DNA from: Chloroflexota bacterium
GTDB taxonomy: Bacteria > Chloroflexota > Anaerolineae > DUEN01
Direction of reading: 5' to 3'
NCBI GenBank assembly: GCA_013152435.1
Contig: JAADGJ010000118.1
Location: 1 to 50,610, forward strand
DNA: 50,610 nt
Shown here: positions 43,218 to 50,610 of the stretch, piece by piece
Numbering within the stretch: the stretch's first letter is position 1
Layout: the number at the start of each line of letters is the position of its first letter
The notes under the pieces: model-generated
The model's input: only the letters and a program-made list of their open reading frames with translations
The model's database searches: none
Told to the model about the DNA's origin: nothing
Made by a program: the position numbers and the translations under genes

Positions 43218-43670
43218 ATGCGCTGGATGAGCATGATTGCTGGGTTCTTGGTACTCATCCTACCTCTGACCACTCACGCACAGCCCAACCCACCCTGGTG
43301 TACACCCCAAGGTACATATGTCCCTAGCGATTATAGGCCTACCCCAAAACCTCCAACTACTATAATTCAAGGTATTACAGACCACAGATGTATAAACTCA
43401 ACTATATACGTCTTCTCCGGTAAGACGCCCGATGGTGAATTACTTGGCTACAGCACTGTAGAATCGGATGGGACGTTTACCATCCACCTCTCACGTCCTA
43501 TGCGCTATGACGAAACGATACTGGTCTACGCTGACTGTCCTGACTGGTGTGTTTGGGAAGTATTTAAATGGACTGCCCCTCCCATCATCCCCGAACCGGC
43601 CACCCTCCTGCTCGTAGGCAGCGGGCTTGTGGCGCTGGGGCTAAAAGTTCTTCGTAGTCGACATCGGTAA
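43218..43670 (+). CDS. PEP-CTERM sorting domain protein (2)
   Basis: A 150-residue paralogue of the preceding protein: signal peptide WMSMIAGFLVLILPLTTHAQ, the same central domain (IQGITDHRCINSTIYVFSGK, GELLGYSTVESDGTFTIHLS, ILVYADCPDWCVWEVFKW) and PEP-CTERM tail IPEPATLLLVGSGLVALGLK with RSRHR at the end. The middle of the gene (about 43315-43410) is visibly richer in A/T than the surroundings. AGGAGGGCCCC precedes the ATG. Gap to the previous gene: 38 bases. Confidence 0.85.
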   Translation: MRWMSMIAGFLVLILPLTTHAQPNPPWCTPQGTYVPSDYRPTPKPPTTIIQGITDHRCINSTIYVFSGKTPDGELLGYSTVESDGTFTIHLSRPMRYDETILVYADCPDWCVWEVFKWTAPPIIPEPATLLLVGSGLVALGLKVLRSRHR

Positions 43671-43696
43671 TGCTTCCTTACGTTTCTGGCACTTGA

Positions 43697-43928
43697 GAGT
43701 GTGTCTGAGAAATGCCGTTGCTTCTGCTGTAGGGAGGCCCGGAGGGGCCCCGCCCCTCTGGGAAAAGCCCTTCTTCCGCCTTCAACCTGCCTGGCCTCGG
43801 CCTGGGTCCTTCGGGAAGGGCCGAGAAAGACAGGTGCAGGCCGGAAAAGCAGGGTTTCCGTGGAGGGGAGGTCCCCTCCACACCTCCCCCTGTGGAGCTG
43901 GTAGTTTCTGAGACTTCTGCTGAAATAG
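43697..43928 (-). mobile_element. MITE copy 5 (reverse, distal end truncated)
   Basis: The plus strand begins GAGTGTGTCTGAGAAATGCC after TGA (43694-43696), the expected terminal repeat. The other end degenerates after GTAGTTTCTGAGACTTCTGC and lacks the final terminal repeat. It stands directly before the broken PEP-CTERM gene. Confidence 0.78.
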
Positions 43929-43937
43929 CCTACTTAG

Positions 43938-44129
43938 GAGGCAATCCATGCCCATAATGGTATTTGGGTTTGGGATATTCTCGCAGTTGCCCCTCCCATC
44001 ATCCCCGAACCGACCACCCTCCTGCTCGTAGGCAGCGGGCTTGTGGCGCTGGGGACAGGCGTGCTTCGCGACGCACGGAAGAGGAATTCCCCCAGGAGCA
44101 CCTTGTTCCACTCCATCGACGCACATTGA
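43938..44129 (+). pseudogene. 3' remnant of a third PEP-CTERM gene
   Basis: The frame opens after a TAG at 43935-43937 and has no start codon. It reads NGIWVWDILAVAPPIIPEPT, then TLLLVGSGLVALGTGVLRDA, then 18 more residues to TGA. This corresponds to the last 45 residues of the two intact neighbours, with a longer tail. The signal peptide and central domain are missing, and MITE copy 5 occupies the place where they should be. Confidence 0.8.
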
Positions 44130-44170
44130 AAAGGGCCGGGATCATCTCCCAGCCCGGCGAATATACCATC

Positions 44171-45370
44171 TCACCCGCCCGAGTCACGAACCGGCAGATC
44201 CCCCATCGAATAGGGTTCCGGGACCCTTCGCGAGCGCGTGCTCGCCAACCGAAGCAGCATCTGCAATCCGATCAGGGACAGCCGAGGCTGGAACACCAAT
44301 AGCCGCCAGAAGGTCTTCGTCAGCTCATCTCGGGTATACCGCTCCAAAAGCCGCTGCACAGGGGGCGTGATACATCTCACCAGGCGATCATAGACGGCGT
44401 TATCCATGCGGTCGAGCAACACCCGGAGCAGCCAGTGCAGGTCCAACTCCCGCTTGAGCGCGCGCAGCTCCCGGGCATAGGAGGTCCCCCGCAACAGAGA
44501 GCGCACGGCGGCCTCCGCCCCCCACAGGCCGGTAACGGTGCCCCCCACCGTGGTGACCTTCACCTGGCCGGCCGCATCGCCCACCAGCAAAACCGGCGCA
44601 TCTCCCACACGTCCCCACGGCCGCAGGCGTGGATGGTGCATGGCGACCAGCCCGCCCTGATAGGCCAGCGGCTCCAGATCATGTCGGTCCAGGAAACGCG
44701 CCAGCAGATCCCTCGTCTCGACCTTATGGTCCCCAACCAGCCCCAAAACCCCCCGCTCCGACGACTCCGGGATCAGCCAGTAGAAGAAACGGGTGTCCTG
44801 AGCGTCAAACCAGACCTTCGTCACGGATGGATCCCATCCCGACGGCAACGGGATCTCCGCCTGCAGGATCGGCACGACGGGGGGGCGCTTGATCCCCGCC
44901 GCCGCGGCGACGTCGCTGAACGGGCCATCCGCACCGATGACCGCCCGGGCATGCACCGTTCTCTCCCGCCCATCAGCCGTGCGCAAACATAAGGCCACTC
45001 CCCTCGAGCCCACATCAAAGGCCATAAAACGGTGACTATAATGGAGGTCCGCTCCCGCCTCCTGCGCTCTTCGAGCCAGCGCCTGCGCAAACTGCCGTCG
45101 CTCGATGATCAGATCCGGCTCCCGCAGCGTGATCCGGACGGCCGCGCCCGGGGTGGCCACGGCCATCACCTGGACCTGATGAAGGACTGCCGTTTCGGGA
45201 ACCTGGGTGAAGAGGTGAGACCACCGCGGAGTCACGATCAGCGTACGACGAGGAGGCGCAATCCCCTCCCTCCTCTCGAAAATCCCCACTCGCCATCCTG
45301 CCCGGGCCAATCGCTCTGCCGCGTACAGTCCAGCGGAAGATGCCCCGATCACAGCAACGTCTAGATCCAT
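44171..45370 (-). CDS. Geranylgeranyl-reductase-like FAD-dependent oxidoreductase
   Basis: A 399-residue flavoprotein of the p-hydroxybenzoate-hydroxylase fold. FAD motif DVAVIGASSAGLYAAERLAR, then RAVIGADGPFSDVAAAAGI and the second FAD motif PVLLVGDAAGQVKVTTVGGT followed by VTGLWGAEAA, typical of geranylgeranyl reductases and digeranylgeranylglycerophospholipid reductases. These saturate isoprenoid chains of quinones, carotenoids or lipids; the substrate here is unknown. It is a single gene with its own promoter, 235 bases from the polysaccharide cluster. Confidence 0.83.
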   Translation of the reverse strand: MDLDVAVIGASSAGLYAAERLARAGWRVGIFERREGIAPPRRTLIVTPRWSHLFTQVPETAVLHQVQVMAVATPGAAVRITLREPDLIIERRQFAQALARRAQEAGADLHYSHRFMAFDVGSRGVALCLRTADGRERTVHARAVIGADGPFSDVAAAAGIKRPPVVPILQAEIPLPSGWDPSVTKVWFDAQDTRFFYWLIPESSERGVLGLVGDHKVETRDLLARFLDRHDLEPLAYQGGLVAMHHPRLRPWGRVGDAPVLLVGDAAGQVKVTTVGGTVTGLWGAEAAVRSLLRGTSYARELRALKRELDLHWLLRVLLDRMDNAVYDRLVRCITPPVQRLLERYTRDELTKTFWRLLVFQPRLSLIGLQMLLRLASTRSRRVPEPYSMGDLPVRDSGG

Positions 45371-45503
45371 ATTCCGCCTTTTCCTCCCGATAAACTCCGA
45401 TGGTAGCGTCGCACTGAACCACGGTCACGGGGCCAGGGACAAAAGCTCCCCACGCACCCCATCGGCATGCCTAATGATGCCACCCTGACGGCTGCGGTCC
45501 GGG

Positions 45504-45533
45504 ATTATAGCGTGAGAAGGCTCATACAGGCAA
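45504..45533 (-). promoter_or_regulatory. Promoter of the reductase gene
   Basis: Minus strand TTGCCT (45533-45528), 18 bp, TATAAT (45509-45504). The leader is about 127 nt. The rest of the gap 45371-45604 shows no gene. Confidence 0.65.
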
Positions 45534-45604
45534 CTTCTCATCACATGGAGGAGCGGAAGGGAAGCAGAGGCCATGGCCAACGATCACGGGATCACGGGGG
45601 AGGA

Positions 45605-46927
45605 TCATCGCGAGGGTCGAATCATCTTGTGTAACGTCACCAAACCCTCACGAGCGATATCGAACCAACGGTAAGGATAGTATAAAGGCCACAACCAATC
45701 AGGGCGCGGACGATACCGCCAACGCATGAATGTCGGATCCGGCCAAAGCACGCCCCGAATCAGACGCCAGCGCGCCCGCCGATCCAACGAGAACAGGTTG
45801 GCCCACAAGCGGGTAGCCCTCGTCTGCAAAGACGACGCCTTACGCCGCACCAGATATTCGGAGTCTGCCTCCTGGTCCTCGGCTAGGCGATCGAGGAACC
45901 CCTCGGGCAAGGGCGTCCCATAGCTCTCCGACATCCTCTGGAGCGCCGCACGAAGCGCGGCCGTCCACTGAAACGCCCGGGCCTGTTGCGCCAGCAGATC
46001 CCAGTCCAAACGCTCTCCACATCGACTCACCAGCAGGTGAAGATCATACAGCCAGAGCAGATAGGCCTGAGCTCCCCCATGCTGCAGCATCAAATGTGCG
46101 GACAGATAGAGCAGGTGAGCCGTAGGGGTTAACATGTACAAACACACGCGAGCCGCGTCCCTCTCCCCTACGCACTCGGCACCCAACGCCTCCCCATCCA
46201 CCGACAGGGGCTCCACCTGCGCCCAGAACCAGTCCAGAGGCGGGGTGCGCCAGTCCGCATCGCCCGCTACCAGATTCCAATGCAGCTCGACAACGACGTT
46301 CTCCTGAGGGCCCCCCAGCAAACGCACATGATGCCCGATGAGCCGATTGATCCCAGGGCTCACCTCCGGGATCCGCTCCTCGTATCCCAGGGACCGCATC
46401 GCCCGCATGGCCGCTTCCATGAAAGCGCGCGGGACCAACAAGTCCAGGTCGCTCAGGGGACGCAGGGCCACGGAGGGATACACGGTGGACGCCAGCGCCG
46501 CCCCCTTCAGCACCACGATGGGGAGCCTGCCGTCCGCCGTCAGGGCCTGGTCATCCGCCGACAGCTCATCCTGGAAGGCGGAGGCGATGCGCTCCAGCTC
46601 CTGATAGATCAGGGTGTTGTGAGCGGCCGTGGCATAATGCCGCCGGGCAAGCCCCCATTGTAGATCCTCCGGCCAATGATCGAGGCAGCCGGATTCCCTC
46701 AACGACCAGTACAGGAGCGGTGCCACGCCCTCCTCTCTCGCTATGGTCAGCAATCGCTCGTAATGCTCGGGGCCGAACGATGACCAGGGCACGAGATCCG
46801 CCCGCTCCGTCAGGACCAGGCGAAGCGCCGTGTAAAGGGCCTCCTCATCAGGCAACACAGAACTCCCCTCCCTCAAGCGCCCATCACCGCTCGACACCAG
46901 CTCGGGAGCCGTTCGTCCGAGGCGCAC
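45605..46927 (-). CDS. Nucleotidyltransferase family protein (NTP_transf_5 type)
   Basis: A 440-residue protein of the putative nucleotidyltransferase family common in capsule and exopolysaccharide clusters. Key segment: IVVLKGAALASTVYPSVALR followed by PLSDLDLLVP, where DLDLLV provides the metal-binding aspartates of a minimal nucleotidyltransferase. It also has VVVELHWNLV and HLLYLSAHLMLQHGGAQAYL further on. Its chemical role is not established. The GTG start overlaps the TAG of the phosphodiesterase gene by one base (TAGTG), indicating translational coupling. Confidence 0.82.
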   Translation of the reverse strand: MRLGRTAPELVSSGDGRLREGSSVLPDEEALYTALRLVLTERADLVPWSSFGPEHYERLLTIAREEGVAPLLYWSLRESGCLDHWPEDLQWGLARRHYATAAHNTLIYQELERIASAFQDELSADDQALTADGRLPIVVLKGAALASTVYPSVALRPLSDLDLLVPRAFMEAAMRAMRSLGYEERIPEVSPGINRLIGHHVRLLGGPQENVVVELHWNLVAGDADWRTPPLDWFWAQVEPLSVDGEALGAECVGERDAARVCLYMLTPTAHLLYLSAHLMLQHGGAQAYLLWLYDLHLLVSRCGERLDWDLLAQQARAFQWTAALRAALQRMSESYGTPLPEGFLDRLAEDQEADSEYLVRRKASSLQTRATRLWANLFSLDRRARWRLIRGVLWPDPTFMRWRYRPRPDWLWPLYYPYRWFDIAREGLVTLHKMIRPSR

Positions 46928-48348
46928 TAAACCAGGGGCCGACCATTACCGCTATCCGGCCCCTGCACCCCCATCAACTTCAGCACCGTCGGGGCGATGT
47001 CATACAGCCGAGCCCCCTGCACCCGCTGATGATTCCGCCTATCTCGCGGATCGTACAGGATGAACATCCCGTTCTGGGCATGGTTGCAGTCATCCGGCCC
47101 CGTATCGTTCTCAAACGTGTAGATATCCCCATGCCCCAGCGACCCCACCGATCGCCACAGCAGATCACCGAAGTAGACCATCAGATCGGGCGCCACGCCG
47201 TTCACCGCCCGATAGATCTCCTGCGGCTTGAAGACCCGGGTGCCGATATCGCTCCCGTCCGGCCCCGGGATAGCCCGGATCTTCTCGGCCAGCTCGTTGC
47301 GAAAGTCCTCATACTCCTCCGGTGGAATCACCCCTTGCGGCTCTCGGTCACGCACGTTCAGGAACACCCGGCCGTAATATCCACCGCTCCCCCAGGCCCT
47401 GGTCCGTGACCAATCGACCTCCAGATCCTCAAAGCGCACGAGCTTCCCCGGCTCCGGATCCTGCTTGAACGCCAGATATCCCTCTCTCCACAGCCATTCG
47501 TTGATGCAGATCCCACCCTCCATACGCTTGGCGCCGTGATCGGAGACGACCAGCACCACCGTGTCCCGATCGATCTTGTCCAGCCACTCACCGATCTTGC
47601 GATCGATATACACGTAATAGTCCCGAATCGCATGCTCGTAGCGGTTTCCGGGCTCGTACCGGCGGTGCTGGGGATCATGATAACTCCAGAACCCGTGATG
47701 GATCCGATCCACCCCGATCTCCATCACCATGAAGAAATCCCATGGCTTGCTGGTCAACAGGTGATCCACCACCCGGAACCGCTTCTCCGTCATGTCCCAG
47801 ATCTGCTTCAGGAGATTGTCCTTGTCGTCCGTGCGGAACTGCGGCACATCCACGTCATAATCCGGGGCGATCGAGAGCACCTCATATTTCAACTCGGCCG
47901 GATAGGCGAAATCGCTCTGAATCCCCGGCGTTAGGAACCCCGAGATCAGGTACCCGTTCAACGGCTTCACCGGGTACGTCTGCGGCACGCCGATCACCAC
48001 GGAGGTCTTCCCCGCCTCGGACAGGTAATCCCACACCCGTTTCGCCCGCACGACGTTGTTAGTGGCGATGAACATCTTATCGTAGCTGTGGTTGGCCCGG
48101 TTACGGAAGCCATAAACGCCCAGCTCCCCCGGGTCCCATCCCGACAACATGCAGGTCCACGCGGGCACAGTGATGGCCGGTATACACGAATCCAGATCGC
48201 CCCACAGGCCGTTCTCGGCCAGGAAGCGCAGGTTTGGCAACTCATCCCGCCAGCGGTCGAAGACCAGCTCCGGCGCGGCACAATCCAGGCCGATCACGAA
48301 AACCTTCCGATCCCTGCTCCTCCGCCGCAATCGATCCCAAAACCCCAT
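46927..48348 (-). CDS. Alkaline-phosphatase-superfamily phosphodiesterase
   Basis: A 473-residue member of the type I phosphodiesterase/nucleotide pyrophosphatase group. Metal and nucleophile sites: FVIGLDCAAPELVF (Asp ligand), SCIPAITVPAWTCMLSG (nucleophile Thr), MEIGVDRIHHGFW (Asp and His ligands) and VVSDHGAKRMEGGICINEWL (Asp-His), with a late His in DCNHAQNGMFIL. No signal peptide, so cytoplasmic, as in homologues found in bacterial polysaccharide loci. The start MGFWDR at 48348 follows GGAGGT closely; an ATG five codons upstream is the alternative. Confidence 0.85.
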   Translation of the reverse strand: MGFWDRLRRRSRDRKVFVIGLDCAAPELVFDRWRDELPNLRFLAENGLWGDLDSCIPAITVPAWTCMLSGWDPGELGVYGFRNRANHSYDKMFIATNNVVRAKRVWDYLSEAGKTSVVIGVPQTYPVKPLNGYLISGFLTPGIQSDFAYPAELKYEVLSIAPDYDVDVPQFRTDDKDNLLKQIWDMTEKRFRVVDHLLTSKPWDFFMVMEIGVDRIHHGFWSYHDPQHRRYEPGNRYEHAIRDYYVYIDRKIGEWLDKIDRDTVVLVVSDHGAKRMEGGICINEWLWREGYLAFKQDPEPGKLVRFEDLEVDWSRTRAWGSGGYYGRVFLNVRDREPQGVIPPEEYEDFRNELAEKIRAIPGPDGSDIGTRVFKPQEIYRAVNGVAPDLMVYFGDLLWRSVGSLGHGDIYTFENDTGPDDCNHAQNGMFILYDPRDRRNHQRVQGARLYDIAPTVLKLMGVQGPDSGNGRPLV

Positions 48349-48394
48349 CTTACCTCCGCTCATGAAACGTGTTCGATCCCCTCATCTCAAGGGG

Positions 48395-49747
48395 CTACCC
48401 CGAGTTGCGGGGCAGGACATATCGCGTATCCACGATCAGCGCGGCCCGTCGGGCGATCTCCCCCCAATCGTAGTCGCTGTGATCCGTCGCGATCACCACG
48501 CAGTCGGCCTCCGCCAGCGCCCGATCCAAGTCCGGCTCCGACGTCATCTCGAAGCCGTGATGAGAGACGCCCGGCACGTAAGGATCATGATAGCGAACGT
48601 CCGCCCCTTTCGCCCGCAACATCTCGATGATGTCCAGCGCCGGCGACTCCCGGGTATCGTCGACATCCCGTTTGTACGCCACCCCCAGCACCAACACCCG
48701 GCTTCCCTTCACCGGCTTGCCCGCCTCGTTCAACGCATCCTGAACCTTGTTCACCCAATATTGGGGCATCTCGCTGTTGATCTCACCAGCGAGCTGGATG
48801 AACCGGGCGTTGTAATTCAACGCCTTCAGCTTCCAGGATAAATAGTGCGGGTCCAGAGGAATGCAATGGCCGCCAATCCCCGGACCCGGCATGAACGGCA
48901 TGAAGCCGTACGGCTTCGTCGCCGCCGCCTCGATCACCTCCCGCACGTCCACCCCCAGCTTATCGCACATCAACGCCACCTCGTTGACCAGGGCGATGTT
49001 CACCGCACGGAAGGTGTTCTCCAGCAGCTTGGACATCTCGGCCGCGGCGGGGGAAGAGACCGGCACCACCCGCTCGATCACGGCCTCATACAAGGCGATG
49101 GCCACCCGCAGACAGGCGGGCGTCACACCTCCCACCACCTTGGGGGTGTTACGAATCGTGTAATCCGTGCGCCCGGGGTCGATCCGCTCCGGCGAGAACG
49201 CCAGGAAGAAGTCCCGACCCACGCGAAGTCCACTCCGCTCTAACGTGGGAAGCAGCAACTCCTCCGTCGTCCCCGGATACGTGGTGGACTCCAACACCAC
49301 CAGCATATCGGGATGCAAGTGCGCCGCGATGCCCTCCGCCGCCGCCAGCACGTAGCGGATGTCGGGATCCCGACTCTTGTTGAGCGGCGTGGGCACGCAG
49401 ATCAGGGCCGCCTCCGCATCGGCCAGCGCGCCGTAGTCCGTCGTTGCATCCAGGCGGGCGTCCTCCCCACGGACGGCACGGGCCAGCTCCGCGGAGGGAA
49501 CATCTCGGATGTACGACACCCCCCGCCGGATCGACTCCACCCGGGTGGCGTCCGTATCGATGCCCACCACCCGATAGCCGACCTCAACGAAGGCCATCGC
49601 CAACGGCAGCCCCACGTACCCCAGGCCCACGATGGCCACCGTCGCCTGGCGCGCCCGAAAACGCTCCATCAGGCGAAGAGCGGATTCGGGGAGCTCCGCT
49701 TCCGCTCCCACCCGCTCAGGGCCCTCCCCTTCCAACAAGCCCTCCAT
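48395..49747 (-). CDS. UDP-sugar 6-dehydrogenase (WbpA/WecC type)
   Basis: A 450-residue NAD-dependent UDP-sugar dehydrogenase making a UDP-uronic acid, probably from UDP-GlcNAc or a ManNAc derivative. The N-terminal Rossmann domain reads VAIVGLGYVGLPLAMAF, then ALICVPTPLNKSRDPDI and VLESTTYPGTTEELLLP. The middle domain has KLLENTFRAVNIALVNE and the catalytic Cys in GPGIGGHCIPLDPHYLSW; the C-terminal domain has VLVLGVAYKRDVDDTRESPA. The ATG at 49747 follows GGAGGCGGAGGGC; a GTG one codon earlier is possible. It provides an activated acidic sugar for the cluster. Confidence 0.92.
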   Translation of the reverse strand: MEGLLEGEGPERVGAEAELPESALRLMERFRARQATVAIVGLGYVGLPLAMAFVEVGYRVVGIDTDATRVESIRRGVSYIRDVPSAELARAVRGEDARLDATTDYGALADAEAALICVPTPLNKSRDPDIRYVLAAAEGIAAHLHPDMLVVLESTTYPGTTEELLLPTLERSGLRVGRDFFLAFSPERIDPGRTDYTIRNTPKVVGGVTPACLRVAIALYEAVIERVVPVSSPAAAEMSKLLENTFRAVNIALVNEVALMCDKLGVDVREVIEAAATKPYGFMPFMPGPGIGGHCIPLDPHYLSWKLKALNYNARFIQLAGEINSEMPQYWVNKVQDALNEAGKPVKGSRVLVLGVAYKRDVDDTRESPALDIIEMLRAKGADVRYHDPYVPGVSHHGFEMTSEPDLDRALAEADCVVIATDHSDYDWGEIARRAALIVDTRYVLPRNSG

Positions 49748-49768
49748 CACGCCCTCCGCCTCCGGGTT

Positions 49769-50610
49769 CTATTCCCGCCCGTCCGGCCGCTGGACCGCCT
49801 GATGATCCACATCCCGATCCTGATCCATCTCATGGGCAAGCCAATCCCGCACCCGGATCAGGGTCTCGTCCAGGGAGATGGTCGGGCGCCAGCCCAACAG
49901 GTCCTGTATCCGACGGGTGTCCGGGACCCGCCGGCGCATATCCTCAAACCCGGGCGCGTAAGCCTGATCGTATGGCACGTACACGATCGGCGAATCGCTC
50001 CCGGTGACCTCCTTCACCCGCCGCGCCAGCTCCTCGATCGTCACCTCCTCCGTGCTCCCCACATTGAACACGCGCCCCATGGCCTCGGGATGGGCGATCA
50101 ACCCCTGGATGGCCCTCACCGTGTCCAGCACGTCGCAGAAGCAGCGGCTCTGTTGCCCGTCGCCGTAGACGGTGATGGGCTCCCCGCGCAGGGCCTGCCC
50201 CACGAAACGCGGCACGACCATCCCATATCGTCCCGTCTGGCGCGGCCCCACGGTGTTGAACAGTCGGGCGATCACAACCGGCAATCCGTGCTCCCGATGA
50301 TACGCCAGCCCCAGGAACTCGTCCACCATCTTGGAGGCGGCGTAGGACCACCGGCTGCGAGAGGTCGGCCCCAGCACCACGTCGTCGTCCTCCCGGAAGG
50401 GGACCCGAATCCCCTTCCCGTACACCTCGGACGTCGACGCGAGCAACACGGGCACCCGATAGCGCGCGGCCGCCTTCAGCACCGCCTCCGTCCCCATCGC
50501 GTTCGCCTCGATGGTGTAAGTGGGGTGGCGCACGATCAGGTCGACACCTACGGCCGCCGCCAGATGGCAGATGGCATCGCACTCGCTGACCAGGCGATCC
50601 AGGACGATCT
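49769..50610 (-). CDS. NAD-dependent sugar epimerase/dehydratase (5' end outside window)
   Basis: The C-terminal 279 or so residues of an extended SDR acting on nucleotide sugars; the start and the NAD motif lie beyond the right edge. Visible: ICHLAAAVGVDLIVRHP, the catalytic region ASTSEVYGKG and Tyr-x3-Lys in WSYAASKMVDEFLGLAY, then LFNTVGPRQTGRYGMVVPRF, VYGDGQQSRCFCDVLDTVRA and RRVPDTRRIQDLLGWRPTIS. It resembles UDP-glucuronate decarboxylase and UDP-glucose 4-epimerase types. The gap to the dehydrogenase is about 20 bases, so they form an operon. Confidence 0.88.
   Translation of the reverse strand, partial: IVLDRLVSECDAICHLAAAVGVDLIVRHPTYTIEANAMGTEAVLKAAARYRVPVLLASTSEVYGKGIRVPFREDDDVVLGPTSRSRWSYAASKMVDEFLGLAYHREHGLPVVIARLFNTVGPRQTGRYGMVVPRFVGQALRGEPITVYGDGQQSRCFCDVLDTVRAIQGLIAHPEAMGRVFNVGSTEEVTIEELARRVKEVTGSDSPIVYVPYDQAYAPGFEDMRRRVPDTRRIQDLLGWRPTISLDETLIRVRDWLAHEMDQDRDVDHQAVQRPDGRE

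Overview
The window looks like a chromosomal segment of a GC-rich bacterium, most likely a member of the Chloroflexota (Anaerolineae/Thermoflexia-like). This is an inference from gene content and style: surface proteins on Thr/Pro-rich stalks with a C-terminal membrane helix, a fused homocysteine methyltransferase/MTHFR, a predicted ABC-class ATPase, consensus TTGACA/TATAAT promoters and many short palindromic repeats. There is no rRNA, transposase, phage gene or CRISPR array, and no decisive marker.

Layout. 1-6.9 kb: single metabolic genes (GYD protein, Asp/Glu racemase-like enzyme, isoprenylcysteine/phospholipid-type methyltransferase, agmatinase), a minus-strand DEAD-box RNA helicase behind a perfect promoter and an apparent transcription attenuator, a DUF4352-type exported protein and two SAM methyltransferases. 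7.8-8.9 kb: a minus-strand stable-RNA unit, RNase P RNA followed by tRNA-Leu, Ala, Gly, Phe and Gln, with a perfect promoter and an intrinsic terminator. 8.9-12.6 kb (minus): recJ, a small membrane protein and a HAD phosphatase in an overlapping operon, preceded by a DUF4870-like membrane protein. 12.9-17.5 kb (plus): fmt, a YbgC-like thioesterase, a RidA protein, a D-threonine-aldolase-like enzyme and trmFO. 18-19.2 kb: an SH3 lipoprotein. 19.3-24.7 kb (minus): xpt-guaA, then a class-A-beta-lactamase-like hydrolase and a five-bladed propeller surface protein. 25.7-30.7 kb (plus): a lamin-tail/jelly-roll surface protein and a TPR-lytic transglycosylase. 30.8-41 kb: homocysteine methyltransferase/MTHFR, a cytidylate-kinase-like protein, a FabL-like reductase (minus), a two-gene pyruvate:ferredoxin oxidoreductase, and an ABC-class ATPase. 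41.1-44.1 kb: tRNA-Arg and an island of four small secreted proteins, two with PEP-CTERM sorting signals, plus a broken third PEP-CTERM gene. 44.2-50.6 kb (minus): a geranylgeranyl-reductase-like flavoprotein and a sugar-nucleotide/polysaccharide cluster cut by the right edge.

The most distinctive feature is a family of roughly 240-255 bp non-autonomous elements (six full or nearly full copies and one partial). They have GAGCGTGTCTG-type terminal inverted repeats and 3-bp TNA target duplications, as expected of a MITE mobilised by an IS5-family (IS1031-group) transposase. Copies sit at a stop codon, in a predicted 5' leader, next to a truncated gene, and in one case carry a nested palindrome insertion. 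Further dispersed palindromes and a second repeat family add to this repeat-rich intergenic landscape. Other points of regulatory interest are the helicase attenuator, the rnpB-tRNA operon, and a probably leaderless transglycosylase mRNA.
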